From NCBI RefSeq assembly GCF_009671065.1, contig NZ_CP046027.1, positions 2,480,001 through 2,544,000 on the forward strand: 64,000 nt of DNA, given 5' to 3'. The notes under the pieces were generated by a model. That model had not been told where the DNA came from. It ran no database searches and saw only the letters and a list, made by a program, of their open reading frames with translations. The DNA is from Neisseria brasiliensis. GTDB taxonomy: Bacteria; Pseudomonadota; Gammaproteobacteria; Burkholderiales; Neisseriaceae. Numbering within the stretch: the stretch's first letter is position 1; the number at the start of each line of letters is the position of its first letter. Positions 51,558 through 61,968 of the stretch are shown piece by piece. Made by a program: the position numbers and the translations under genes.

Positions 51558-51637
51558 GCAAGCGTAGGTTGGGTTGAAAACCCAACAAGACCTTATACTT
51601 TTAAGTCATGTTGGGTCATGACCCAACCTACGCTTGC
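51558..51637. repeat. 80-bp element with 17-bp inverted ends
   Basis: GCAAGCGTAGGTTGGGT (51558-51574) and its complement (51621-51637) bound a segment with internal CCCAAC and GTTGGG motifs. It looks like a small non-coding dispersed repeat (MITE-like) inserted between the immunity gene and the remnant. Confidence 0.65.
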
Positions 51638-51638
51638 T

Positions 51639-52085
51639 TTAATGAATAGTTCTGTATTCTCCATTTATCTTTCTATACATAGCACCAATATAAATTTCCC
51701 TTGTGTAAATATAAAAAAGATTATTATCTATATCTATAGATATTTTAAATATATTTTCTTCTATTTTACATATTGAAAAGTATAAATTGTTTATTTTTTT
51801 TTCTAATAATATTTGAATATCGCCTGAATATTTTATATCAATTGCTATTAGAGAAATCATAAATAAGTCATCTCTAAAGGGACCATCTTGATTCTCTACT
51901 AAAGGGAGCGATAAGCTCATAGTGAGATCACCACCCTCTTCTAAATAAAAATTGCCATCCTCAACGAAAATTGGATAATCAAAAAGATTTTTCCAGCTAT
52001 TTTTTAATATAAATTGCCATTTTTTATTTATCCTTATTGGAATACCATTAAAAAACTTAAACTCACTCAATATGTTTGTTTGCAT
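51639..52085 (-). CDS. Immunity protein of TpsA
   Basis: A 148-aa protein whose ATG overlaps the tpsA stop by 1 nt (TAATG), so translation is coupled. It has no signal peptide. The gene is AT-rich compared with tpsA, as toxin-immunity modules often are. FILKNSWKNLFDYPIFVEDGNFYLEEGGDLTMSLSLPL suggests a beta-rich fold; no family was recognised. The role is inferred from position. Confidence 0.75.
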   Translation of the reverse strand: MQTNILSEFKFFNGIPIRINKKWQFILKNSWKNLFDYPIFVEDGNFYLEEGGDLTMSLSLPLVENQDGPFRDDLFMISLIAIDIKYSGDIQILLEKKINNLYFSICKIEENIFKISIDIDNNLFYIYTREIYIGAMYRKINGEYRTIH

Positions 52086-55000
52086 TATTTTGTCCTTTTA
52101 TATGGAATATGGTCTGGAACGTTACGATTCTTAGGATAGCTTATTGGCTCACCATATTGACTACGAGATAGAGAGTTGGAAACTAAACTAGCTTCAGCTT
52201 GGCTTTCCCAAATAGTAGGGTTGATTTTCATTTCCTTAGAATAATGACGAACATTCCAATGTGCAGGCTGGGATGAGTTGGTGTCAATTAAATTTCCACT
52301 ATCCGTTACCAGATACATATGCCCCAAATGATGTCTTTGAAGTACAACATATTCACCTTTAGTATTTTGATAAAGATATTCAACAGCACGATCATTTATA
52401 TTACGAGCTGGATCCCTATAAGTTACAAATCTCACAGCCAACGGCTTATCATTTTTCAAAATATGCCCAGACCTTTTAGCTTCATTAAATGCCGCTTTTT
52501 CAGATTGAGAAGCATTGTTCAACCTAGATACAGCATAGGACATATTCTTTCTGCTCGCCTCTAAGTCAACAACGGAATTACCATTTCTATCCAATATTCT
52601 TACCAAAGGTACTCGATAGCCCAATCGCTCCAATTGCTGCTGTGTCTCAAGTAATTTCTCGTATTGTAATTCCCTACTTAATTGTGCCCATGATTGTTTA
52701 ATGTCGCTGAGATTTCCTGTCAACAAACTAAATAATTCATCTGTAGCATCCGCAGTCAGTTCAATCCGTTGTTGTCTTCGGACATGTCTCGCTGCTGCTG
52801 TGTTATTCTCCACTGCCGTCTGCGCAGCCTGCCCGCCGGCTACCCAGTCCGATCCCGAGCCGCCTGCAGCCGCACCTACCGCCACTCCGCCCAAGCTCAG
52901 GATGCTCGAAACCGTCTGCTTCTGCTCGGCGGTTAATTTACTGCCGTCTTTCTCGCCATACAGCCATCGGCTTACATACGGCGCGGCGGCTTCTGCGCCT
53001 CCTGCGCTGATTGCGGCGGTGAGGGCGTTGTGGTCTCCGGCTGCTGAAGTGGCCGCAGCGATGACGCCGTGGGCCACTGCGCGGGCGGTTTCTTGTGCGG
53101 CGGTTAATTGGCCGTCTGAATTTTGAGCGGCTACGCCTTTAAAGTATTGGCCGATTTGGTAGGCGGCGGCAGGGCTGGCGGTGGCGGCGGCGATACCCAA
53201 TGCGCTGTCGGTCGGTGCGCTCAAACCTGTGGCCACGGCAGCTAGGGCTACGCCGCCTTTTTGCCAATCGTCGGCTTTTTGATGGTGCTCGTTGGCGGTT
53301 TGTACGGCTTCGCGGTAGGTGGCCAAATCGCCGTTTTGCAATGCTTGGGCGGCTTCGTTTTCTGCTGCTTTGGCCAATTCTTTATGATTGTCAACTTTGC
53401 GGTTGATTTCGGTTCTGGCTTCCTGCACATTTCTGCTGAAATCCTGACTCACACTGCGCTGCAAATCAATCTCGTTCTGAACCTTCTCTTTATCAAACAC
53501 ATTGTTCAGACGGCCTGAGTTGGCTTCGGCGGTTTCGCTGCGGGTGGCGGTGTAAACCGATGCTGCCTGTGTGCCGTCGGTGTCGTTGCCGATGACGATG
53601 TTGCGCGTTCCGATGCCGCTCTTGGTGAAGCTGCTTTGGCTGTCGCCGTCGCTGCCGTAGCCGAGGGTGCTGCCGATGCTGTTTTTACCGGCAACGTTTT
53701 GAATATGGCTGCCGGCTTCGGGCGCTTTTTGCCCCAGTGTCTGACCGCTGAGCGTAGCCGATACGCCGATGCCGAAACCGTCGGCGTCATAGCGGCTGTG
53801 GTTGTGAATGTCGCTTTGGTTGAGGGTGGCCGTCTGAAAGCGGTTTTTGCCGTTTTGCTCGGCGGCTTCGGAAGAAGTAATCATACCGCCTTTTAAGTCG
53901 GTATGGTTTTTCACATTCACTTGGAAGCCGTCGTCGCCGGCGAAGAGGCCGGATTGTTCGGTAACGCTGAGGTGGTCGGCGTTGGTTTTGCTTCGGTTGT
54001 AATCGGCACTCGCGGATGCGCCGTAACCGACGGTGACCGAGCCGCTGATGTTTTGTTGGCGGCTGCGGTAAACGGCGCTGTCTTGTACGCTTTCGATATT
54101 GAGGTTTCGGGCAGTGAGGGCGATGCCTTTGCCGCTGACCTGTGCGCCTTTCAGGGTGGTGTCGACGCTGCTTTGGATCACGGTATGGCCGTCGGCATCG
54201 CCGATGCGGCTGTGGCGGTGGGTCACGTCATCACCGTTGCCGTAACCTTTGCCGCGGTTGCCGCCGACGGTAAAGCCGACAGCCGGTTTGCCGCTTTGCA
54301 ATGCGACGGCTACCCCGGCATTCCAGCCGCTGCTGCGGTTGTCGCTGCGTTCGCTGTGGTGTTGTTCGGCCGATTGCAACACGATGTCTTGGGCGCGCAG
54401 CAGGGTACCTTCTTTACCGGCCACGTCGGAGCCGGTGATGTTCAGACGGCCTTCGTCGGCCATCAGGCTGACTTGGCCGCCGCCGATGACTTGGCTGCCT
54501 TGGGCGGTGGTGCCTTCGGTATGGCTTTGGTCGGTGTTTTTTTGTTGGCCGTAGGTAAAGGAGACGCTGATGTTGGCGGCGTCGGCGGCGGATTTCAAAT
54601 CGCCGTCGGATAGGGCGGCGGCGGTGTCCGACAAACCTTTCAGGTTGGCCGGGTGGCTTTCTTTGGCCAACAACTGACGTGTCTGCCATGCGGTATTGGC
54701 CGCGGCCATAGCGTTGACGCGGTCGTTTTTGCTTTGGCCGACGGTTTTGGCGGCCGCCACCGCGCTTTGTACGGCCTGAACGACGGGGACGTTCACCGCT
54801 ACGGTCAGCCCTTTTTGTTCGAAGGTATGTTGGTAGTCGGTGGCGTAAGTATCCTGCGCCGCTTCGATGTCGATGTTGCGCGCACGAATCAATACGTCGC
54901 CTTCGGGCGCGGAGACGGTCGAGCCGGTTTGGCGGTAGTTTTGTGCGGCGGAAATGACGGTGTCGCCGGTTAAACTGCCGACGGTCGAACCGTGATTCAC

Positions 55001-58000
55001 CAACGTTCGGCTGCCGCTGTCGGCGGCGTCTTTTTTGCTGCCGATCGTGAAACCGATGCCGCCCGAGCCCATCAGGCCGGATTTTTTGGTTTGGTGGAAT
55101 TCGCTGTCGTGATAGCTGCTTTGTGCGGCGGTGATGTCGGCATCATTGCCTGCCGTCAATAGCGTGAGGCCGTCTGAAACCACGTTACTGCCGCGGACGG
55201 TTAAATCGTTATCGGCTGCAATCAGCACTTGGGCGCCGCTGATTTCGCTGCCAACGGCCTCGTCATGCCGGCGGCGGTATTGGTCGAGGCTGGATTTTTT
55301 GGAAGCAAAACCGCGAGATTTGCTGTAAACCGATTCGTCCAAATCCAATGTTTGGCGGCCTTCGGTGATGCTGACGTTGCGGCCGTAGAGGGAAACGCTG
55401 CCTTCATCGCTGGCGATGCTGCCTTGGCGGATGCTTAAATCATCTTTGGCCGAAATCAGGATATCGCCCGCCGCGCTGATGGTGGTACCGGCTTCAGAAG
55501 TTTGGGTAACGTGGCGGTGGTTGCGGTCGCTCAATTCTCCCCGTTTACTGTGTGACTCGAGCTTGGCGGTGCCTAAATCGATGCGGCCGTCTGAAACGAT
55601 TTGGGTTTGGCCCTTGGCCGCTTCGTTGCGCAGGTTGGCCGCCACAAAGTTGATGCTTTCGTTGGCTTTGAGGCTTAAGAGGCCGTCTGAAGCGTTGTTG
55701 ACATACAAACCGGCCACACGGTCGATTTGGGTTTGACCGTTGCGCTCATCTCCACCGGTGACGGTGGTGGAGGCAACGCGAATGCGGTCGGCTTCAACGG
55801 CAAGGAGCGTGTCGGCTTCAACGGTGCCGCCTTCGATGTTCACGTCTTGGCCGCGTAAGCGTACTTTACCGCCTTGAACCACACCGCTGTTGGTGATGTC
55901 GGTAACGGCCAAATCAACGATTTTGCGTCCGGCCAGCGTACCGCTGTTGATGATGCTGCCCGTGCCGTCCATCGCCAGCTTGTCGGCACTGATTAAGCCG
56001 CCGTGGGCGTTGATGTCGCCGGGTTTGACGGTGAGGTAGACTTTGGGTGCCAACACATCCACCGTGCTGCCGTCGATTAAGGTGAGGGTTTGTGTTTCCA
56101 ACCAGACGATGTCGCTGGTCAAACGGGCGATTTGTTCGGCGGAAAGGCGGATACCCGGCGTGAGCTGCTGCTCGCGGGCAAAGGTGATGCCGGCTTCCAT
56201 CAGGGCTTTGAACTGCTCTTCGTCGTTGCTGTAGCCGTCGAGGCGGCGGTAGCCGGTTAAGCGGGCGACTTGCTCGTTCACCAGTTTTTGCTCGTAATAG
56301 CCGTCGCCCAGGCGTTTGTGCATGCTGCTTGGGTCGAGTTTGAGGGCGTTGAGCATATAATCGCTGCCCAGCCATTGTTTGTAGTTGGTAAAGGCAGGAT
56401 CGGTTTCGACCAGATACGACGGATTAGCCGGGTTGACGGCATACAGGCTGGATGTGGGCAGCTTGGTATCGGTGTTGAGGGTTTTAATGGGCGCAGGGGT
56501 GCTGCCACCGTGGGTAACGGTGGTTGGGTTTGGAGTGGCGGTTTCCGTCAGGCTTTGAGGTTTGGCCAGTGAGGCATTTTCCTGATATTTAAGAGCCGGA
56601 TTATCTAAATCGTGACTGAAGGTGCTTACAGGGTTATACGCGGTATGCTCTCGTTCTACGCGACGTGGCCGGCGTTTTTTGTCATACCAACGCTTTTCCC
56701 ATGTAGAAAGGTGTTGCCGTCCGACGGTTTCTACTCGGCCTTGCCCTTTTGTGCCTTGATTGTTGATGTTTTCCTCTAGGCCGTCTGAATCCAAATTACC
56801 GTCAATCAATATGCGGCTGTCTGAGTTCAGCCAGCGGCTGCCCACAGCAGTCAGATTGCCGCCAACCAGAATTTCCGCTGGTTTGCTTGTTTTAATCCGC
56901 TGACGATATGTTTTGGTATGGTAATCCCATACATTCCAATGTTCGGCTTCAACTTGGCTGCCATCCGGGAAATGAAAGCCGGCGGTCTTTTGGTCTTTTT
57001 CACCGCGCGAATTATCAAACGTCCCATCCCTGCCTTCACGATAACGGACAGCCTCTCCCTCTGGTGCGTATTCTTTGATTTGCTCGCTGGTTTCCGCCAG
57101 ATATTCTTCCAATTCGAAGTGTTTGTTCGGGTTTTCCAGAGTTTTCGCTGCGATTCGTGCATTCCCACCGGCTTCAATCGTAGCACTGGCATTCACCAAA
57201 CGGTCGGCCATGCCTTGCGCCTGATGCTGCTCATCCAAGCTGCCGCCGATGCTCAGGCTGCCTTCGCTGTTCAGCTTGGCATGCTCCTGATTCACAATCT
57301 CCTTCGCCCCCACGGCCAAATGCTCGCGCGCGGCAATGGTGGCGGCTTTGGTTTCGCCATTGGCCGTTTCTTCTTTATTTACCAGTTTGCCTGCTTCAAC
57401 GCCCACCCAGTCACCATACACGCGGCCGGTACCGATGTTCAATACGGTATCGCCCGCTTCTAAAAGCGTTAAGCCGTTGCTGTTGATTAGACCACGGTTG
57501 GTAATATTGTCGGCTTTAAGACGGGTATCACTGCCGGATTGGATGACACCGGTAGAGGTATGGTTGATGTTTTCAGCTTCCAAGAGTACAAAGCGGCCGC
57601 CTTCCAGCGTGTAGCTGTTGTTGAGGTCGCCTTCGCTGCTGATGTGCAAACCTTGTCCGGCGCGGATGTCTTGTTCGGCGGTAAAGCTGTCTTTGAGCTT
57701 GAGCGACAGGTTTTGATTGGCGGCCAGCGTGCCTTGCTTGGCGAGTGTTTGGGCTTGGATATCGAGGTTTTGCCCAGCCAGGATTTCGCCCGAGGCGTTG
57801 TTCAGCGTTAAGGTTTGCTGATTGCCGTCGTGGATGCGGATGTTTTTGGCGGAACCGATCAGGCCGCTTTGGTTGTTGAGGCCGTCTGAAACCTTGAGTT
57901 CGGTCATTTCATCGCTGCGGATTTTGCCTGAGGTATTGTCCAGACGGACAGCTTCGGCTTTCAGACGGCCTGTATCGATTTGGCCGTTTGGATTGAGCAG

Positions 58001-59842
58001 GGAAGCGGCTTTGATATCGGCTTCCTGGTTAACGGTGAGTTGGCCGTTGCTATTGTCTAAGGTTTGGACGGCCGCAGCCAAGCTGCCCCCGGATTGCAGG
58101 CTCCCTTCGCGGTTATCGGTGGTTTGGTTGCGGATGGCGAGGGTTTCGGTGGTGGTGAGTTTACCTTGGCGGTTGTCCAATGTTTGCGCGGTAATCTCGG
58201 CTTGGCGGGTGATGATTTCGCCTTCGCGGTTGTCCAGCAATGCGCCTTGGGCATTGAGCTTGCCCAAATGCAGTTTGCCGCTGTTGGCCAGGCTGTTTTG
58301 CGTGCTTAATTCGATGCCGTCGTTGGCGGTAAGGTTGCCGCTGTTGTCCAGGCCGTCTGAAACTTTTAAACGGCCTTGGGCAAGATTGAGTGGCGCGGCT
58401 GCGGTTTGGCTTTGACTTTGGGTAGAACCCGCGCCGGTTGCGGTGGTCGGCGCGGCGGGTGCAGCAGGGGAGGCTTTGCTGCCCTTGCCGGAAGCATGGT
58501 CTTGCTCGGCATAACCGATTAAACCGCTGTTGTTCAATTTGTCGGCTTCAATAGTGAGGCTTTGCAAGCCGGTTTGCGCCATATTGCCGCTGTTGTTCAG
58601 ACGGCCGGTTTCGATGTCGAAACGGGCAGCCTGCAGGGTTTGGCTGTTGTCGAGGTTTTGCGTGCGGATATTCAGTTCGTCGGATGAGGTGATCAGACCG
58701 CTGTTGCTGACTTTCGGGCTTTGAATCGCGGTTTTGCCTTGAGATGATACGCTGCCGCTGTTAATAAAGTCGGCCGCGTTTATTGAAACTGCCGAACCTT
58801 GCCCGCTTGGGGTTTGACCGCTAGCGACAATGCTGCCGCTGTTGCCGATTTTGCCGTCGGCACTCAGGGTCACGCCGCCAGCCGTGGCAAAGGCTTGGCC
58901 GGCATGATGAATGGCCGAGCCTTTGTCGGTAGAAACCAGCGTAATTTTGTTGGCATACATGCCGCCCAGTTGTGCGGTGTCGATGGCCACAGCAGGAGCA
59001 GGGCGGCCGTCTGAAACTTGGGTGTGGCTGCCGTCCGCCGCCACATCGTTGCTGCCCGATACCACGCTTAAATCTTTTGCCCATACACCGGCATTGATTT
59101 GCGCGGCACGAGCCAAAATGCGGGTGTAGTCGGCACTTGAAGTGTCCAAACCGCCGCCGTTGACGGCGATATTGCCGTCACGCACTTGGAAGCCGGTGAG
59201 ATTGCCATTGTCAAACAACGGCTTACCCGTGGTGAGCGTTACCCCCGACGCATTGATAAAACCTGCGCCGTTTACCTGAATACCGGCAGGATTGGCCAAT
59301 ACCACATCGGCACGACGACCCGCCACTTCCACATAACCGTTCAGCAGCGACGGATTGACGCTGTTGACCTGATTCACAATCACCTTGGCTTCGCCGCGCG
59401 CCAGCCACGGATTACCCTGTATCCAACCGGCCTGCTGCGTCTGCACATTGCTGCGGCTGTTGTTCAAGATGGCACCGCGTTTGTCCACGTCGAATTGGCG
59501 GTATTGGTTGACCGACACACCGCCTGCGGTCGGGGTTTGGATGTTGACTTGCGGCAGCCCATTGGCCGTCTGTAAAACGGTGGGTTGTTGGCTCAAAGGC
59601 GCGGACTTGTCCGCCGAAATCCCTGCGGCATAGGCCGGTACCATCACGGCCGAACCGACCGCCAGCAACACCGAAAACGCCGCCGTGTGCATTTGAAACT
59701 TGGCAGCACCTTGCGAGAGGCCGTCTGAAACAGCCGCTTCGCTGTCTTGCACGTTTTTACCGTCGCGGGTGGTGTTTTCGGCAACGGCCATCATCATGCC
59801 GCGCTTTTTATTGAAGATAACTTTGTAGCAGGTTTTGTTCAT
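52085..59842 (-). CDS. tpsA: TpsA/HrpA-type two-partner secreted exoprotein with C-terminal toxin
   Basis: A 2585-aa FhaB/CdiA-like protein. It has an extended signal peptide (MNKTCYKVIFNKKRG to AYAAG, about 1-75), a TPS secretion domain about 85-330 with NPAGIQVNGAGFINASG, long beta-helical haemagglutinin repeats, and a pretoxin region with the VENN motif (TAVENNTAA, about 2375). The variable tail of about 200 residues holds QRHHLGHMYLVTDSGNL and ends HIPYKRTK; its activity is not recognised. TpsB exports it. In Neisseria such systems act in contact-dependent growth inhibition and adhesion. Its middle is nearly identical to cassette 1 and a short stretch to cassette 2. Confidence 0.93.
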   Translation of the reverse strand: MNKTCYKVIFNKKRGMMMAVAENTTRDGKNVQDSEAAVSDGLSQGAAKFQMHTAAFSVLLAVGSAVMVPAYAAGISADKSAPLSQQPTVLQTANGLPQVNIQTPTAGGVSVNQYRQFDVDKRGAILNNSRSNVQTQQAGWIQGNPWLARGEAKVIVNQVNSVNPSLLNGYVEVAGRRADVVLANPAGIQVNGAGFINASGVTLTTGKPLFDNGNLTGFQVRDGNIAVNGGGLDTSSADYTRILARAAQINAGVWAKDLSVVSGSNDVAADGSHTQVSDGRPAPAVAIDTAQLGGMYANKITLVSTDKGSAIHHAGQAFATAGGVTLSADGKIGNSGSIVASGQTPSGQGSAVSINAADFINSGSVSSQGKTAIQSPKVSNSGLITSSDELNIRTQNLDNSQTLQAARFDIETGRLNNSGNMAQTGLQSLTIEADKLNNSGLIGYAEQDHASGKGSKASPAAPAAPTTATGAGSTQSQSQTAAAPLNLAQGRLKVSDGLDNSGNLTANDGIELSTQNSLANSGKLHLGKLNAQGALLDNREGEIITRQAEITAQTLDNRQGKLTTTETLAIRNQTTDNREGSLQSGGSLAAAVQTLDNSNGQLTVNQEADIKAASLLNPNGQIDTGRLKAEAVRLDNTSGKIRSDEMTELKVSDGLNNQSGLIGSAKNIRIHDGNQQTLTLNNASGEILAGQNLDIQAQTLAKQGTLAANQNLSLKLKDSFTAEQDIRAGQGLHISSEGDLNNSYTLEGGRFVLLEAENINHTSTGVIQSGSDTRLKADNITNRGLINSNGLTLLEAGDTVLNIGTGRVYGDWVGVEAGKLVNKEETANGETKAATIAAREHLAVGAKEIVNQEHAKLNSEGSLSIGGSLDEQHQAQGMADRLVNASATIEAGGNARIAAKTLENPNKHFELEEYLAETSEQIKEYAPEGEAVRYREGRDGTFDNSRGEKDQKTAGFHFPDGSQVEAEHWNVWDYHTKTYRQRIKTSKPAEILVGGNLTAVGSRWLNSDSRILIDGNLDSDGLEENINNQGTKGQGRVETVGRQHLSTWEKRWYDKKRRPRRVEREHTAYNPVSTFSHDLDNPALKYQENASLAKPQSLTETATPNPTTVTHGGSTPAPIKTLNTDTKLPTSSLYAVNPANPSYLVETDPAFTNYKQWLGSDYMLNALKLDPSSMHKRLGDGYYEQKLVNEQVARLTGYRRLDGYSNDEEQFKALMEAGITFAREQQLTPGIRLSAEQIARLTSDIVWLETQTLTLIDGSTVDVLAPKVYLTVKPGDINAHGGLISADKLAMDGTGSIINSGTLAGRKIVDLAVTDITNSGVVQGGKVRLRGQDVNIEGGTVEADTLLAVEADRIRVASTTVTGGDERNGQTQIDRVAGLYVNNASDGLLSLKANESINFVAANLRNEAAKGQTQIVSDGRIDLGTAKLESHSKRGELSDRNHRHVTQTSEAGTTISAAGDILISAKDDLSIRQGSIASDEGSVSLYGRNVSITEGRQTLDLDESVYSKSRGFASKKSSLDQYRRRHDEAVGSEISGAQVLIAADNDLTVRGSNVVSDGLTLLTAGNDADITAAQSSYHDSEFHQTKKSGLMGSGGIGFTIGSKKDAADSGSRTLVNHGSTVGSLTGDTVISAAQNYRQTGSTVSAPEGDVLIRARNIDIEAAQDTYATDYQHTFEQKGLTVAVNVPVVQAVQSAVAAAKTVGQSKNDRVNAMAAANTAWQTRQLLAKESHPANLKGLSDTAAALSDGDLKSAADAANISVSFTYGQQKNTDQSHTEGTTAQGSQVIGGGQVSLMADEGRLNITGSDVAGKEGTLLRAQDIVLQSAEQHHSERSDNRSSGWNAGVAVALQSGKPAVGFTVGGNRGKGYGNGDDVTHRHSRIGDADGHTVIQSSVDTTLKGAQVSGKGIALTARNLNIESVQDSAVYRSRQQNISGSVTVGYGASASADYNRSKTNADHLSVTEQSGLFAGDDGFQVNVKNHTDLKGGMITSSEAAEQNGKNRFQTATLNQSDIHNHSRYDADGFGIGVSATLSGQTLGQKAPEAGSHIQNVAGKNSIGSTLGYGSDGDSQSSFTKSGIGTRNIVIGNDTDGTQAASVYTATRSETAEANSGRLNNVFDKEKVQNEIDLQRSVSQDFSRNVQEARTEINRKVDNHKELAKAAENEAAQALQNGDLATYREAVQTANEHHQKADDWQKGGVALAAVATGLSAPTDSALGIAAATASPAAAYQIGQYFKGVAAQNSDGQLTAAQETARAVAHGVIAAATSAAGDHNALTAAISAGGAEAAAPYVSRWLYGEKDGSKLTAEQKQTVSSILSLGGVAVGAAAGGSGSDWVAGGQAAQTAVENNTAAARHVRRQQRIELTADATDELFSLLTGNLSDIKQSWAQLSRELQYEKLLETQQQLERLGYRVPLVRILDRNGNSVVDLEASRKNMSYAVSRLNNASQSEKAAFNEAKRSGHILKNDKPLAVRFVTYRDPARNINDRAVEYLYQNTKGEYVVLQRHHLGHMYLVTDSGNLIDTNSSQPAHWNVRHYSKEMKINPTIWESQAEASLVSNSLSRSQYGEPISYPKNRNVPDHIPYKRTK

Positions 59843-59912
59843 GGCGGATTCCTATGAAGCAAGAATACCCCCATGCCTTCGGTTTTCAGACGGCATGAGG
59901 GTAGGGATGGGA

Positions 59913-61721
59913 TTAGAAACTGTAATTCAGATTGATGCCGACAGTCGTGTTGGCAGTACGGAAATGTTCGGGCTTTTTAATGGGTTTACCCACGAAAACG
60001 TCATAGAAGAACTGTCCGCCCGCCTTAACCTGACCGCGTGCACCTACGGCTGCACCGGTCAAACTTTGCCCCAGTAAATATTCGGCAGAACGGCCGGAAA
60101 CATGGCCGGTATCCATCCTCAGATAAAACTGATGATTAGGTTGATAGTGCCAAGACAAATCATTGCGCCAATACCAGCCGCGCTCGGCGGATAAGGTCGT
60201 TTCGCCGTCAAAACCACGAACGGTATAACGGTTGCCGATAGAAATTTTGTCCAAAGGTGTCAATGGCGTTTTATTCCATTGCGCATGAAGATTACTGTCG
60301 AACGTAAGATTCTGTTTGCCTAACTGAAACGGCAGATTGACACCGGCATCGGCAGTGAGGATTTTCATGCGGGATGTGCCTTCACCAAAGGCTTCTTCGG
60401 GCGCAGACAGGCTGTTGTTCCGCCCCGTGCCACGCTTGTAACCCAAGCCCAAGTTCAGTGTGGCTTGGCCGATGTATTCCTTATGGTTTAAATTGGCAGA
60501 CCAACCGGCCGTGCGGCGGCGTTGCACTTCGATTTCCGCATCATTGATAAAGCTTTGCGTTTCACGTTGCCACAATTTGAATGCAGCGTGGGTTTTACGG
60601 CGGGCATCACGGTAAAGCAGGCGGCTCACGCCAACATCGCTGTTCCAGCTTTTACCGTTGTAGTCATATATCTCCGAATCACCAGCCACCGCCTGATGAT
60701 AACGGTAGTAGCTGTGGTTCCAAGACCATAACCATTTGCCGAACGGTACTGAATAATGGAAGGCATACCCATTGGTTCCACCTTTAACCGTATGACCGTC
60801 TGAATCCGTTTCTGCCGACCGCGTACCCAAATCATGGCTATACGAGGCATAAAACAAATCACTCAGACCAAACGGATTATCGGCAGAGAAAGTCGCATTG
60901 CCTTGATAACGACCGGTGGCTTTGCTGCCTGAATTATCAAAACCCAAAGTAAAACGATAAGGTAGGGTACGTTGCCGCCACTGCACCACCACATCAGTGA
61001 CATTCGGCGTTTCAGACGGCACAATTTGAATATCTGCCTCAGCCGTCGGAATACGCTTGAGGTTTTCCAAACCCTGTTCCAAATCACGCAGATTCAACAG
61101 GCCGTCTGAAGCAGAAGGAAATTCGTTTTGAAATGCGGTAATCCGACCGACATGGGTTGCTGCGGCATGGCTTTCATCAAAACGGATGCGGCCGATCTTG
61201 CCCGCCATAACCGTCAAGACCAGCTTGCCGCTGTTCAAGTCCTGCGGTGCCGCCAAAATACGCGTGGAGGTGTAACCGCGCTCGATAATTGCATTTTGCG
61301 CCAAAGTCATGATGTGGTTAATGCCTTGTGCACCCAAACACATCCCGGGCTTGAAACCGGATTGTTTGATGGCTTTATTCAGTGCAAATTGGAATTTGTT
61401 TGCAGAATCGCCAACCAAAGAAATATCGTGAACGGTGAAACAGGGCAATTCGTTTTGAGGAAGCAGCAATGAGGAAACGGCTTCTGCGGTTCGGTCTAAG
61501 CGCACATCCGGGGCAGACTGCATTTGCTGCTCAAGTTGGCGGAGACGTTGCTGCTCCTGCCGGGCTTGTTCTTGCTGAATCAGACCTGCTTGTCGTTCAT
61601 CAGCCAGAGCCGGCATAGCCGTAGTTGCCAGCAAAGCGAACGGCAACATCAATGAACGGCAGCTTGAAGAAAAGTGAAAGGCGGACATGCTTGGAACCTG
61701 TAAGGTGTTTGACTGAGCCAT
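59913..61721 (-). CDS. tpsB: TpsB/HrpB-type outer membrane transporter
   Basis: An FhaC/ShlB-family Omp85 transporter for TpsA. A signal sequence ends PALADE; a Gln/Glu-rich helix follows (RQAGLIQQEQARQEQQRL), then a POTRA_2 domain with FTVHDISLVGDSANKF and NAIIERGYTSTRILAAPQDL. The ShlB barrel contains GFDNSGSKATGRYQGNATFSADNPFGLSDLF and the VRGFDGETTLSAERGWYWRND motif of the channel-plugging loop. It ends in Phe, as outer membrane barrels do. The start at MAQSNTLQV (602 aa) is a compromise; MSAFHFSSS at 61688 is equally possible. tpsA follows 70 nt later. Confidence 0.92.
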   Translation of the reverse strand: MAQSNTLQVPSMSAFHFSSSCRSLMLPFALLATTAMPALADERQAGLIQQEQARQEQQRLRQLEQQMQSAPDVRLDRTAEAVSSLLLPQNELPCFTVHDISLVGDSANKFQFALNKAIKQSGFKPGMCLGAQGINHIMTLAQNAIIERGYTSTRILAAPQDLNSGKLVLTVMAGKIGRIRFDESHAAATHVGRITAFQNEFPSASDGLLNLRDLEQGLENLKRIPTAEADIQIVPSETPNVTDVVVQWRQRTLPYRFTLGFDNSGSKATGRYQGNATFSADNPFGLSDLFYASYSHDLGTRSAETDSDGHTVKGGTNGYAFHYSVPFGKWLWSWNHSYYRYHQAVAGDSEIYDYNGKSWNSDVGVSRLLYRDARRKTHAAFKLWQRETQSFINDAEIEVQRRRTAGWSANLNHKEYIGQATLNLGLGYKRGTGRNNSLSAPEEAFGEGTSRMKILTADAGVNLPFQLGKQNLTFDSNLHAQWNKTPLTPLDKISIGNRYTVRGFDGETTLSAERGWYWRNDLSWHYQPNHQFYLRMDTGHVSGRSAEYLLGQSLTGAAVGARGQVKAGGQFFYDVFVGKPIKKPEHFRTANTTVGINLNYSF

Positions 61722-61941
61722 GTTATTGGAATAGGGTAAAGAAAAGCAAAGTTCATACAACCAAAGGTCAATTATTTGGATAGTCGGCCACTTCAATTAG
61801 TAATTGACTTGTTATTTTATATAATATAATCAATATTATATTTGAAATTCACCTTAAATTTAGGGCCGAGTGAATGAATTGCGCGATAGCAGGGGAAATC
61901 CACACTATTTCAGTCAAAATAGATATTGTTGTTGCATAAAA

Positions 61942-61963
61942 AACGGCTGCCGAAGCAGCCGTT
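61942..61963 (-). terminator. Terminator of the 61969 gene
   Basis: A 9-bp stem AACGGCTGC/GCAGCCGTT with a CGAA loop. Read on the minus strand it is followed by a T run. Confidence 0.8.
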
Positions 61964-61968
61964 GGGGT

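Noticed and set aside
61797..61941. AT-rich stretch upstream of tpsB with palindromic ATATAATATAATC as a phage or plasmid origin.
   Set aside because: It is short, lacks iterons and is adequately explained as the tpsB promoter region.
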